Part shown: positions 19,468 to 28,697 of the stretch, piece after piece | How the letters are laid out: each line of letters starts with the position of its first letter | Position numbering within the stretch: the stretch's first letter is position 1 | DNA from: Ophiothrix spiculata | Taxonomy: Eukaryota > Echinodermata > Ophiuroidea > Amphilepidida > Ophiotrichidae | Strand: one strand, 5' to 3' | Assembly (NCBI GenBank): GCA_000969725.1 | Contig: JXSR01S061202.1 | Length of the DNA stretch: 34,214 bases | Made by a program: the position numbers and the translations under genes | The notes under the pieces: model-generated | Told to the model about the DNA's origin: nothing | What the model saw: the letters and a program-made list of their open reading frames with translations, nothing else | The model's database searches: none

Positions 19468-19734
19468 GCATAAACCCTGCATTATGATAGAGACAGTTTT
19501 ATACAACTTCATGTTTACAAATATGGCATGGGTTCCAATATTATGGTTATGACACCAGTTTGACTAAAGATGGCAACCTCCGAAATCGACATTTTAAAAG
19601 TATTTTTACATATTAGGAATCAAGACAGTATAAAATGATTTTAATATTCTCTTGTGGAAAGACTGGCTTTACATTAAACTGTGGACCTGTGACATTTTCA
19701 AAAGGTTCTGTACTATTAAGGGGTCTGTTGTATA
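19468..19734 (+). repeat. Duplicated segment, copy 2 (empty insertion site)
   Basis: It aligns with 19023-19290. At the point where copy 1 has TTGTATA then the MITE, this copy reads TTGTATAATGTACAAAAATT without interruption. The homology begins at the first base after the gap, so the true duplication probably extends into the gap. Confidence 0.9.
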
Positions 19735-19739
19735 ATGTA

Positions 19740-20971
19740 CAAAAATTAATTAAATTACTGTAAACACATTGTAAACAATTTTTCATTTTTGGTTACTCAT
19801 TAATTACTACTAACAGGAGCTCTTTATGATATGATTTTGTTACACAGAGGGTAGAAATGTTAGATTTAATTTTGCAACTTCTTGCACTTTGCAGAATTCA
19901 AAATGAAGCTTACTGAATGTCGTACATTGTGGTTGCAAAAGGTGTCTGATGTACATATGTGTTGAGTTATGCTTGCAAATGAACTTTCACTAATCACAAT
20001 TTTTTTCTTCTTTATCTCTCCTCATATATTTCCACCTGTGCTTATGGGATATGTGGTTAACATTGGTTTCATGAATCATCACCATCAATTATTGGTATCA
20101 AAATAGGTAAGTTCAAGCAAAACTAGTGATTATAAAAAATAAAATTTGTGTGTGTAGATTCTTGGTATCAATAATAAAGTAAGCAGCTCAAAGCGTACTT
20201 TTAAATTTTCTTCATGAATAACTTGCCACATTTGAAAGAGTTCTGAAATGTGGTCAATTCTTTCTTTTTTTTTTTTTTGGGTGGGGGGGGTCTTTTCATT
20301 GATCATTTTGGTCCTCATTTATATATCACAAATATGCTATAAACAGATAAGACAAATCTTATTCCACAATCTTTACCTCATTAGTCCTGTACTCCATGCG
20401 AATAACATGGACCAAATATAGTTTAAGCGATGATGAATATACAATGTTGGATTATAATCATACTCGCATAAAACACCAATTTTTTCATTGCACATGCCAC
20501 CTTTTCAGAAAAGAAGTACCCCAGTTGTGATTGATCTATTCCGTATAGGACTTGACTAGTTAGACTTGTCTAGGAGGTCTTCTTACATGTAATGTGGAAG
20601 TCTTTTTTGTCGCCCGTATTACGTGTAAGACCGATATCATTAACTTTCACAAGAAGCACATCTCCCTTAATTTCACATTTAAACTTGTTGACGTCTCCAT
20701 GTACCGCTGACACTAAGAGGCAGGTCTGGGGAAAACAGTTTACACTTGTAAATATTTGATATGTTTTGGTGAACGGTGCAAGCATCATTTATTAACAACT
20801 TGTATCTTTAGTTCCAAGTCAGTAGATAGAAAGCCACTGAGACCATTTTTAATATGGCAAGTGACAAAATTGTGAGTTCAACACCGCATGATTTGATTTG
20901 ATTTGGGAGTTTGGGCATATCATGATGCAACTATGAAGCAACAAATGTGCCAGTGCTAACTGACATTCATA
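19740..20971. other. 1.2 kb without a recognisable gene or repeat
   Basis: AT-rich sequence with a T-run then GGGTGGGGGGGG near 20262-20290. A 72-codon minus-strand frame at 20570-20788 lies in a somewhat more balanced patch, but I recognise no motif in it. Confidence 0.45.
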
Positions 20972-21420
20972 TATGTGACCCGTCATATTGAAAGGTACCT
21001 TAAGGGTCCCAAAATGAAAACTGATTTTTTGGTCTCATCTGAAAGAATATATTTTAAGCTTTATAATGACACCTTGCTTTTGGTTATTGGATGTTTGATT
21101 GCAAAGTTACATCCAAATTGGTAAAAGGCGTCCAGCTGATTCAGAAAACTATAGTTCTGAGAAAATCAAGTTTAAAGTTTCTGTACTGGTAAAACTTGAA
21201 TGGAGAATGGATTTTTATCTCAATTTTTGAAATATTTGTCGTATGTTTTGGATGTTGGAACCTGATTAATATGATAGAATACACTTCAAAGGTAACGTTT
21301 CTGATGAAATTAGAAATTTGACCTTGGATGTGATTTTTGACTATGCTCAGCTTCAATGTCCCGTATCTCGTAATTTACTATGCCGACCTTAAGGTACCTT
21401 TTGATATGACGGGTCACATA
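20972..21420 (+). mobile_element. TATGTGACCCGTC-family MITE, copy 2 (complete)
   Basis: The left end TATGTGACCCGTCATATT continues GAAAGGTACCTTAAGG. The right end CCTTAAGGTACCTTTTGATA closes with TGACGGGTCACATA, the inverse over about 34 bp. TA at both edges fits a TA target. It is 449 bp. The body is shared with 989-1388 (reversed) and 30297-30752. A minus-strand frame of about 70 codons inside it also occurs, with indels, in the other copies. Confidence 0.9.
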
Positions 21421-21730
21421 TTTGGTAACAGACTGACATCAAAACAAAACTTTCACTTGAATTTCCTTTCTGAAATGGACACTTTTATCAATTATTTAGT
21501 CTATTTACAAAAAACAACAAACTGTATGAAATAAAACTACCCACTCACTAAAACATCTTAATTTTGCATTATTATTTAGTGTTAGCCAAAAACATTCTAT
21601 CATGGATATTATTTTACAGTGAGAAATAGCAGGGTATTCTTAATAATATCATAAATACATATAGGTCTACCAGGTAATGTTTGTTGTTTCCATACATAAT
21701 AGACAGAATTAAATGATGTATCTATACCTA
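21421..21730. other. No recognisable gene or repeat
   Basis: AT-rich spacer between two TATGTG-ended elements. Confidence 0.4.
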
Positions 21731-21986
21731 TATGTGATGACTCACCCTGAAAAGGGGGACTTTGCGACAGAATACTTTTCAAGATACAGGTGAAAATAGG
21801 CAGCAGAAAATAAAGAAAATAATAAGAATTTTCAGCAGATTTTCTGTTGTAAATTTGATCGCCTTGATCAATTTCAACAAGTAACGTGTCATTTTAAAGC
21901 TTATAAAATGCTGCAACAGATGAAATGAATAAATCAAAATTGAAATCATCGTCGAAGTTCCCCCTTTCGGTGTGAGTCATCACATA
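21731..21986. mobile_element. MITE with TATGTGATGACTCACC termini
   Basis: The left end TATGTGATGACTCACCCTGA continues AAAGGGGGACTT. The right end AAGTTCCCCCTTTCGGTGTG closes with AGTCATCACATA, the inverse over about 32 bp with few mismatches. TA flanks both sides. It is 256 bp with no coding potential. The outermost TATGTGA is shared with the elements at 20972 and 32382, but the interior is unrelated. Confidence 0.88.
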
Positions 21987-22294
21987 TGTATATCAACCTG
22001 ATGTGAAATGTATATTTGTTGTTGTTACACAAGTGAAAACCGATCTCTCAAACCTTTTCTTTTAAACAGATGTAATTGTTTTTGCATAAATTGAAATGAA
22101 TTGGTGACTCAGTGTTGGAAATATCAGGCAGCTAAATGATACGGAGGTTAAAAGGTCTCGTTTAATAAAATGTTGTAGACACAGTAGGAAACGAGGATGC
22201 ACTTTAGTTTCATCTCAATTAATGTGTCAGACTGAATACTACACAGACATTGAAACAGATCCGTACTTGAGACAGCGGGGTGGTTACGACTCGC
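21987..22294. other. No recognisable gene or repeat
   Basis: AT-rich spacer leading into the tandem array at 22295. Confidence 0.35.
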
Positions 22295-22680
22295 AAAGGT
22301 CATAAACACATGAATATTCAGTATTGCACATGGCCAGCCATAAGTGTCATTACCGATCTTGTCAACAAAAGGTCACAAACAAATGAATATTCATTGATGA
22401 TGAATGTAATGGCCAGCCATAAGTGTCATTACCGATCTTGTCAACGAAAGGTCACAAACAAATGAATATTCATTGATCTCAAAAGCAATGGCTGGCCATG
22501 AATGTCATTACTGATCTTTTTCTAAGAAAAGGTCAAAAGCTTAAATGAATAGTCATTTATATTGATTTAATGGTTTGCTAAAAGTGTCTTTACCGATTTT
22601 TTCTAACGAAAGGTCACTAGCTAATGAATAGTCATTTAATTTATACTAACTGCAATGTCTTGCTGTGTCAAATGTATAGT
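22295..22680 (+). repeat. Tandem array, five units of 73-81 bp
   Basis: AAAGGTCA anchors fall at 22295, 22368, 22447, 22528 and 22609. Typical unit order is AAAGGTCACAAACAAATGAA, TATTCATTGAT, AATGGCCAGCCATAAGTGTC, ATTACCGATCTTGTCAACG. Units 2 and 3 are nearly identical and later units decay progressively. The palindrome AATGAATATTCATT is intact in the middle units and becomes AATGAATAGTCATT in the later ones. The 61-codon plus-strand frame here is produced by the repeat. Confidence 0.92.
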
Positions 22681-22849
22681 TAGAATGTCCTCAATTTCAA
22701 CAACCGCAAAAACCTCAAAGTGTTTTGATACTAAAGAGATAACAAATTTAAAAATAAGTTTTATTTTCCTCCCAATATTCCGAAAGCCAGAATTATCAGT
22801 GTATCTGGGTGAGTGTTCAGAAACCTAAGCTTTTCAAAAGGGCAGCACA

Positions 22850-22935
22850 GCATTTTTTTGGCCTTATATTGATTATTATGGTTTGCTATAAAGTGTCGTT
22901 ATGAATTTCTTCTAACGAAATGTCGCAAGCTAAGG
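22850..22935 (+). repeat. Displaced sixth array unit next to a MITE end
   Basis: TATATTGATTATTATGGTTT continuing GCTATAAAGTGTCGTTATG and TTCTAACGAAATGTCGCAAG matches the fifth-unit region (about 22558-22622) but lies about 309 bp further on. It is preceded by TTTTTTTGGCC-TTA, the right terminus of the GGCC-family MITE. This suggests the array was once longer and was interrupted. Confidence 0.6.
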
Positions 22936-22952
22936 CAAAAAACAAACAAACC

Positions 22953-23288
22953 CAAGTTTGTTTCCTGTAGGTGGTCAAAAAACCTAAATGCGAAATGCGT
23001 TTTTTTTTTTAAATTTTGTTTTCATTTTTTTGTATTGTTTTAAGAGTTGCTAAGGCAAATTTTGATTGAAAATCCACATGGGTGATTTTTTCAGTATGAA
23101 ACCTGTCCGGTTTCAAGTTTTTGTTGAAGAGAAAACACTTCATTAGTAAAAATTTTGCAATTTTCCCTGTTCTTTTTATCAAATTGGCTATTTTCATTTT
23201 CGTTTTCTAAAATATCAAATAAAAAAATGAAATGCGCAAATATATGACGCCAAAACGAAATGCGCGTGGCACACGGGAAACAAACTTG
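22953..23288. mobile_element. MITE with CAAGTTTGTTTCC termini
   Basis: The left end CAAGTTTGTTTCCTGTAGG mirrors the right end, which reads CAAGTTTGTTTCCCGTGTG on the minus strand. Further inward, GCGAAATGCG and the inverse-oriented CGAAATGCGCG occur near the two ends. It is 336 bp. The 62-codon minus-strand frame inside is an AT-rich by-product. Confidence 0.7.
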
Positions 23289-23524
23289 TTTTTTATTTTC
23301 CTCCTATTCAGAAAGTACTTCCACATAATATCATTAACTAGTTAAAATTGTCTATATATCTGTTCAGAAAGCGAAGCATCTAGTTTTCAAATATGAGCAA
23401 CTATAATAGACTTGAATTGTGTTTTGACAGTAAATAGATGTGGCTTCTGATCTGTTATGATTCTTGGCTACCTTTACCTGATGAAATTGTAGCAGTTTCC
23501 TTTCCTTCAAAACACATTTGCCAG

Positions 23525-23716
23525 AGTGTGAGTCAAATGGCATTTGCCAGTAGACAAATTCTGCTACATAAACTCAGAGGAGGGTGGTCGTGGCAACTGT
23601 TACAGGTTGCCGGACAGTATCGTAGCCGTTCCCTCGTATGCATCATGCCATATACCGCCTCTGACATAAAGCCATTGAGATTCGTGGAAAAATACAACTT
23701 CCGGGATGGTCACTAA
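23525..23716 (+). CDS. Exon-like block of unknown identity
   Basis: A pyrimidine-rich acceptor-like stretch (TTTCCTTTCCTTC...TTTGCCAG) is followed by about 190 bases that are clearly more GC-balanced than the flanks. One frame is open through S-V-S-Q-M-A-F to D-G-H and a TAA. A second frame is open from TGG at 23538 for about 43 codons and contains F-C-Y-I-N-S-E-E-G-G-R-G-N-C-Y. This recalls the C-Y-x-N-x-G-N-C spacing of ADAM cysteine-rich regions, but the likeness is weak and a stop lies just upstream. No donor is obvious. It could be an old exon, a pseudogene or a repeat fragment. Confidence 0.2.
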   Translation, partial: SVSQMAFASRQILLHKLRGGWSWQLLQVAGQYRSRSLVCIMPYTASDIKPLRFVEKYNFRDGH

Positions 23717-23719
23717 AAT

Positions 23720-24726
23720 TATAATCGGTAAAAAATATGATAACATCTATAAAAAGTGAGGTTCACGCGTGAACCCCAGCAGATTTGAAATAATATAATT
23801 ATGTTGATTACTATACAAACACTTTTGTAATTTTTTGAGGAAAAGTAAAAATATGATTTTTGTAACATTTTCTTCACGTAACCATGGTGACCCAATAGAA
23901 ATACATGTAAAAGGTATCCTAAATTTGCGTTTTAAAAATCCCTCGTCCCTAAAACTAGTGGATGCTATTAATCGTGTCCTATGTCGCCTGCATAAACTCT
24001 TGATGCCAGGTCTCATAAAAAATAAATGTAAAATGCAGGTAGTAGTTGCAGTGGTAGTATATGCGAAAGGTGTACATTGATCAGAGAAAAATGTTTCCAG
24101 GGTGACTGCATGATGTTTACCAATTCAGACAGATGCATTCTGCTATCTTGTCTTCTTTGAAGGGTGAATGTGTCAAATAGTGTAAAGCATCATTTTGAGA
24201 AAATTGATAGGACAATCATTTTCCCCCAAAATTGCAAAGGACAGAATAATACTAAAGAATGCATTCTTGAATATCTTGTCCTTTTTTTTGCTTTATCAAA
24301 AAAAGGAGTGTACTAAAGGGTGTGGGTGTGTGTGGAGGTACAGAGTTTTTTTTTTAAAATTTATTTTGAAAAGATTTGCAGAATCCCTTGTAAAGAATGA
24401 AAACAGATATTATACTGTCTTTCTACTGTTCTACTTTGTCTGTAGACTTTGTTCTCAGAATCTAGTCAGGAGTTTAGTCAAAAATTGAGTTCTGTACCCA
24501 GGGTCCTGTATCAGAAAATGTGATATTATGTATGTTGGCTGAATGTTTAGATTGGCATTGTTTTTATAACGAGAAGGGGTGATAGAGAGGTAATCAGAAG
24601 GAATATTTGCAAGTCAAGCGTTGTTCACATATCATCATGACAAGTTATCTTGACATTGAAAGAAAAATAGACTCAGCCACCCACCTAGGACAACCAAAAT
24701 AACATAGATCTATTCAAAATGACTGC
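23720..24726. other. About 1 kb without a recognisable gene; one perfect palindrome
   Basis: AT-rich sequence apart from the palindrome at 23760. Open frames of 81-97 codons at 23747-24016, 23835-24080 and 24195-24488 overlap on both strands and show no recognisable domain. Confidence 0.4.
23760..23775. repeat. Perfect 16-bp palindrome GGTTCACGCGTGAACC
   Basis: The site is GGTTCACG followed by its exact reverse complement CGTGAACC, GC-rich in AT-rich surroundings. It could be a symmetric protein-binding site or the centre of an unrecognised foldback; nothing nearby decides. Confidence 0.9.
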
Positions 24727-25208
24727 CACGTGTTGAACTCTTGGCACGTGCTCAGTACTACGATTCTTACACATACCTTGGAGTAGGAATCTAAATATTT
24801 TTCAGACAATTTGACAAATATTTAGATGGAGTGATTTGTGTGAAATGATATGATGACAAGTTTAGTGCCATGTGAAACATCAAGATTAGCCAAATATGTG
24901 TTTTATCTATTTTATATCTTGTATGTTTCCATTGCATTGTTATGCAGCTGTGATCTTGTGATATCAAAATAGCGCAATAAATGTCCTTCAATGCACGCAA
25001 TCGTTGCATCTTTGTGACCACGCAAAACTGGTGATATCTTCCCCTATTTGAGATTGGACCTATTGCCTGTTCCATCTAGTAGCTAACAGACGTGCATGGT
25101 GTAATGAACAAAATGAGACTCAAGCTGGCGTCACTGTTTGACGTTTGGTTATCTTGTCACTTTGTCGTCTGTGGGGTCACGTGAGCTGCTGCATGTGACC
25201 GTGACGTC
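24727..25208. promoter_or_regulatory. Group of CACGTG E-boxes and a CRE-like site
   Basis: CACGTG occurs at 24727-24732 and 24745-24750, and in the longer palindrome TCACGTGA at 25177-25184. TGACGTC lies at 25202-25208. CACGTG is the established core of bHLH-zip factors (USF, Myc, MITF) and TGACGTC is the CREB/ATF core. The grouping could mark a regulatory element, but no transcription start or exon lies nearby, so this is inference from motifs only. Confidence 0.2.
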
Positions 25209-26601
25209 TCTACCATTCAGACTTGTCATGTTGCGACTAAGACATTTGGATATTTGTGATATTTACGTTGTTGTGTTGTGTACTTGATAAAAAATGACAT
25301 ATCATTACAGAGAGAGTTCTTGAATTCCGATTTGTAGACCTGTTGTCTTGCATTCAAACCTCTGTCATATGGTTTTGTTCCATGCAGTATCTTGTGAATT
25401 CAAATGTCAGCATCAGCAAGAGTTTTGAGTGCTAGATGGCCCAATACCATAAGATAGCAGACTTTGAATTTGTAGTGCTTTTTTCATTTCAAAATCCGAA
25501 TATAGTGCATTTCCTTTTCAACTTCGAAGAAAAATGTAAACTTTTCAAAACAATTGTATCTGTCAGCTCTACTCAGCATTGGAGGAGGGAGGGAGTTAAG
25601 CTTAATCCAATCTAAGCCTTCGTATAAATGATTCCAAGGTCACTTGTCATATTAATGTCAAAGACAAATTCAGCTGATCCAACTTGTAAAACGAAATGTC
25701 TGGTCTTAATAACGCTTTGACATTTCCCAATGCTTATAAGGGGACTTGTTATAGTCAGGGGACATTGGAACTTAGTAGGTTATCCCTGCTTTTTGTACCA
25801 GAAAATGGTTCAAAATGACAGCAAACTTAGTGTAAAAGTACTTGAAAATTTCAAAGCATGAACATATAGCAAATTGTGGTACACGTACTAGCAAATAAGT
25901 TCATACAATTTGCAAACATAATGCTAACTATATGTTTCTGTATAGAATCATAAGTTAGCTGTACAGCTGCTACAGAGCATTTTAGGACATTCGTTGAGGT
26001 AAAATGGCAGCTTTTATGTCATTGTGATGTCACATGTAGTTGCAACTCCACTTGCAACCCTCGCCTTTAATAGTTCACTTACTTTATAAATCCACTGACT
26101 CTACATAGAACACTAATCTATAAAGTCACTGGCAACCGTTAGCAAGGCGAGCCTGATTGTAGCGCTATGTCACATGGTGTCTTAAATATTCGCTGTAATG
26201 GTTACACGCAATATTCAGCATTGTCAAATCGCTTCGCAAAGTTAGTATCCCTTTTGATATTTTAGTATGAGACCGTAATACTACATATCTGTAGGTCTAA
26301 ATACCAGACTTTATTGATTGAAAAGGCTTTAAGTATTTGTTAGTGAATTTCTACTTTCCCCCTTTTTTTTTATATTTTCCGTATATAACATGTTCCATAT
26401 GAACATTTTGAATGAAAAATGTTGTCTTTTTTTCTATCTTGAAACAAATGAAATTTCATTATGCCAAAAGTTACAAAACACTACGCACATTCTGTTAGAA
26501 CCAAATGATTTTGTCATCTGCATTCAATTCTCTCTATGTAGTTGTCAATACTGCAATCCCATGAAGACACCCATGGCTTAAGACGTATCATCATCAATTA
26601 G
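25209..26601. other. 1.4 kb without a recognisable gene or repeat
   Basis: AT-rich sequence. One stretch near 26020-26160 has two distant GTCACATG sites and CCTCGCC/GGCGAG motifs in opposite orientation. The arms are too poorly matched to call an element. Confidence 0.4.
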
Positions 26602-26677
26602 CAGGATCACCTTTGACGGGTGTCGCGTGACCAAGACAAGCGAACGCTGGATGAATTACGACAACAGTTGCTTGCAA
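26602..26677 (+). CDS. Possible 76-bp internal exon
   Basis: A GC-richer block of 76 bases sits between an AG (ATCATCAATTAG) and a donor-like GTGAGG. In one frame it encodes 25 codons without a stop: R-I-T-F-D-G-C-R-V-T-K, then T-S-E-R-W-M-N-Y, then D-N-S-C-L-Q. The two cysteines, tryptophan and tyrosine look like an extracellular module, but I cannot name it. The pyrimidine tract before the acceptor is poor. A minus-strand frame over the same bases (ending A-T-P-V-K-G-D-P-A-N-stop) is the competing reading. No partner exons are seen. Confidence 0.22.
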
Positions 26678-26683
26678 GTGAGG

Positions 26684-26999
26684 TATAGGAAAAGGGTAGG
26701 AAGTAAAGAGTTTTCTTAGAACGTTAATTTTGATTTTAAGTACTGAAATCTTCAGTTTGTTTTTGGTAGATAATTTCATTTGTACACAATTTTTTTGGGT
26801 GTACTCAATATTCACATTTTTTCAATTCACAAAATATCTTAAATGACAAGCATTTTTACTCATGTTTCAGAAGCAATAATTATAGTTTTTGAAAAAAATT
26901 ATAATATCATCTTTGAAGATAAAATTAGCTATAATTGAAAGCTTAACCCTTCAATATGGATGCCTTTAGGGAAAGCATATTAAAATATTGGCTGTACAA
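26684..26999. other. No recognisable gene or repeat
   Basis: AT-rich spacer between the possible exon and the tRNA-like fragment. Confidence 0.35.
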
Positions 27000-27045
27000 G
27001 GAATGGAACCCAGGAACTCGGATGGTTGCAAGCACGGGTAGCAAG
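27000..27045 (-). repeat. tRNA-like fragment, possibly a SINE remnant
   Basis: The plus strand reads GGAATGGAACCCAGGAACTC, then GGATGGTTGCAAGCACGGGT, then AGC. On the minus strand this gives GCTTGCAACC followed by GAGTTCCTGGGTTCCATTCC. That order resembles the anticodon-arm to T-arm half of a tRNA, with a degenerate B box (GGTTCCATTCC against GGTTCGAATCC). No A-box half or acceptor stem is recognisable, so it is not a functional tRNA gene. A tRNA-derived SINE tail fragment is the likeliest reading. Confidence 0.3.
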
Positions 27046-27188
27046 ACATGGGATATATCATGGTCACCTATTTTTCCTTGTTTGCATCACAACAGACTCG
27101 ATCAAAACTGGCTTACAAAGGTCTGCAAACTAGCAAAAAAAAGAAACATATGTCAGTGGCAGTTGAGACATTAAAATTAAGGATTTAA

Positions 27189-27429
27189 TATGGGTCTCCA
27201 AAAGAAGATATCAAGTGCTTCCCATCATGCCTTACTTCCAATGGGATTTTTTAACGGGTTGTAATGAGAGGGTTTAGGGATGAAACAGCACAATTAGCAA
27301 ATCTCATTCCAATTTTACATTTCAGATATGTTTCATTCCTAAACCCTCTCGTTACAACCTGTACAAAAAATCCCATTGGAAGCAATGCATGATGGGAAGG
27401 TCCTGATGTCTTCTTTTGGGGTCTCCATA
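27189..27429. mobile_element. Foldback MITE with about 98-bp inverted arms
   Basis: The left arm runs TATGGGTCTCCAAAAGAAGA, CCCATCATGCCTTACTTCCA, ATGGGATTTTTT, GAGAGGGTTTAGGGATGAAA. The right arm is its inverse and ends CTTCTTTTGGGGTCTCCATA. Mismatches are few across roughly 98 positions, and the loop is about 45 bp. TA at both ends suits a TA target. It is 241 bp. A transcript would form a long hairpin. Confidence 0.92.
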
Positions 27430-27690
27430 GACTAGACTTGAACTCCCAAAATATTGAGCTGAAACGGTTGCGTCTGCTTTATGTTATGTATACCTTGTCA
27501 TTATTATTGCCAAACCATATCCTGACATTTCTACAATGTTAAATTAGCATTCAATAAATGAAGATTGAGATATGGAAATACAATAATTGGTCAAACTGTC
27601 AAGAAGTAAATAGTTCACATGTAATGGCTGCACTTCTTGCATGTCCATCCTGTAAGGAAATCAGAAGCTGCTGATTTATGATCAAAGTTA

Positions 27691-28023
27691 GGCCAAAAAA
27701 AAATAAATTGTTTGGTTGTCCTCCACAACTTTTTTTTTAAGATTTTTTTTTCAAATGCAAGTCAAAATTACACACAATTATGGCCTCTATAAAGATGCAA
27801 ATAAGTTTACTGTACCAAAAAATCGCTTTATACAAGTTTAAAAACAGTTTTAAATGGAAACAAAATGAAAACAGCATTTTCAAAAAATGAAAATTCTCAA
27901 AGAAAAAACCCTTTTTTTGGAAATCTGAAAATTAGGCGTGGTATACTATTGTACAGTAAAAACTTTTTTCCAGTTTCGAAAAAAAGGGGCGGGCGAGGAC
28001 AACCAAACAATTTTTTTTTGGCC
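27691..28023 (+). mobile_element. GGCC-family MITE, GGTTGTCCTC subfamily, copy 2
   Basis: TTA then GGCCAAAAAAAAATAAATTG and TTTGGTTGTCCTCC on the left. On the right, GAGGACAACCAAACAATTTT ends in TTGGCC then TTA. The TTA flanks (27688-27690 and 28024-28026) fit PIF/Harbinger. The interior shares TGGCCTCTATAAAGATGCAA with 3282 and 28170. Confidence 0.9.
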
Positions 28024-28169
28024 TTATGGTGCTGACAAATGCCATTGCACTGTTTACATTGCTTATTTTTTTTTTTTTTTTTTTCAATAAAAATGTTGAC
28101 AGTGTTGAATTACAGGACACATAAGTTTTAAAAAGAATTATTAAATTTTATAGCTAAAATATACGCTTA

Positions 28170-28546
28170 GGCCAAAAAAATAAATTGTTTGGTTGTCCTC
28201 CACAACTTTTTTTGAGCAAGTGTGGGCGGGCGGATTTATTTTTTTTAAAGATTTTTTTTCAAATGTAAGTCAAAATTACACACAATTATGGCCTCTATAA
28301 AGATGCAAATAAGTCTACTGTACCAAAAAATCGCTTTCTACAAGTTTAAAAACAGTTTTAAATGGCAACAAAATGAAAACAGCAACTTAAAAAATATTTT
28401 CAAAAAATGAAAATTCTCAAAGAAAAAAACACCTTTTTTTGGAAATCTGAAAATTAGGCGCGGTATACTTTTGTACAGTAAAAACTTTTTTCCAGTTTCG
28501 AAAAATAGGGGCGGGGGAGGACAACCAAACAATTTTTTTTTTGGCC
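28170..28546 (+). mobile_element. GGCC-family MITE, GGTTGTCCTC subfamily, copy 3
   Basis: TTA precedes GGCCAAAAAAATAAATTGTT. The right end GAGGACAACCAAACAATTTT closes with TTGGCC then TTA. It is longer than copy 2 because it keeps TTGAGCAAGTGTGGGCGGGC near the left end, which copy 1 also has (TTGAGCAAGCGTGGACGGC). Copy 2 has therefore lost that segment. Confidence 0.9.
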
Positions 28547-28697
28547 TTATGGTGCTGACAAATGCCATTGCACTGTTTATATTACTTATTTTCTTTCTTT
28601 CTTTTTCTTCAACAAATAAAATGTTTACAGTGTTGAAATACAGGACACATAAGTTTTAAAAAGAATTATTAAATTTTATAGCTAAAATATATGCTTA

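Larger units (their letters stand above)
27691..28697 (+). repeat. Tandem duplication (units 479 and 528 bp), each unit a MITE plus flank
   Basis: Unit 1 is 27691-28169 and unit 2 is 28170-28697. Both contain the MITE and then the same single-copy-looking tail: TGGTGCTGACAAATGCCATT, GCACTGTTTA, GTGTTGAA-TACAGGACACA, TAAGTTTTAAAAAGAATTAT, ending GCTAAAATATA-GCTTA. Units differ by small indels inside the MITE and in a T-rich tract of the tail. The junction reads GCTTA-GGCC, so the breakpoints coincide with the MITE's TTA target site. Confidence 0.92.

Noticed and set aside
19191..19512. Frames of 98 and 93 codons across the gap
   Set aside because: They read through 50 undetermined bases and a hairpin MITE, so they cannot be genuine reading frames.
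22295..22680. Possible CRISPR array
   Set aside because: The units are contiguous 73-81-bp tandem repeats with gradual decay. There are no short constant repeats with unique spacers, no cas genes, and the DNA is eukaryotic.
26020..26180. Possible MITE between GTCACATG sites
   Set aside because: The would-be arms match only in short patches and in shifted register, so I could not define termini.
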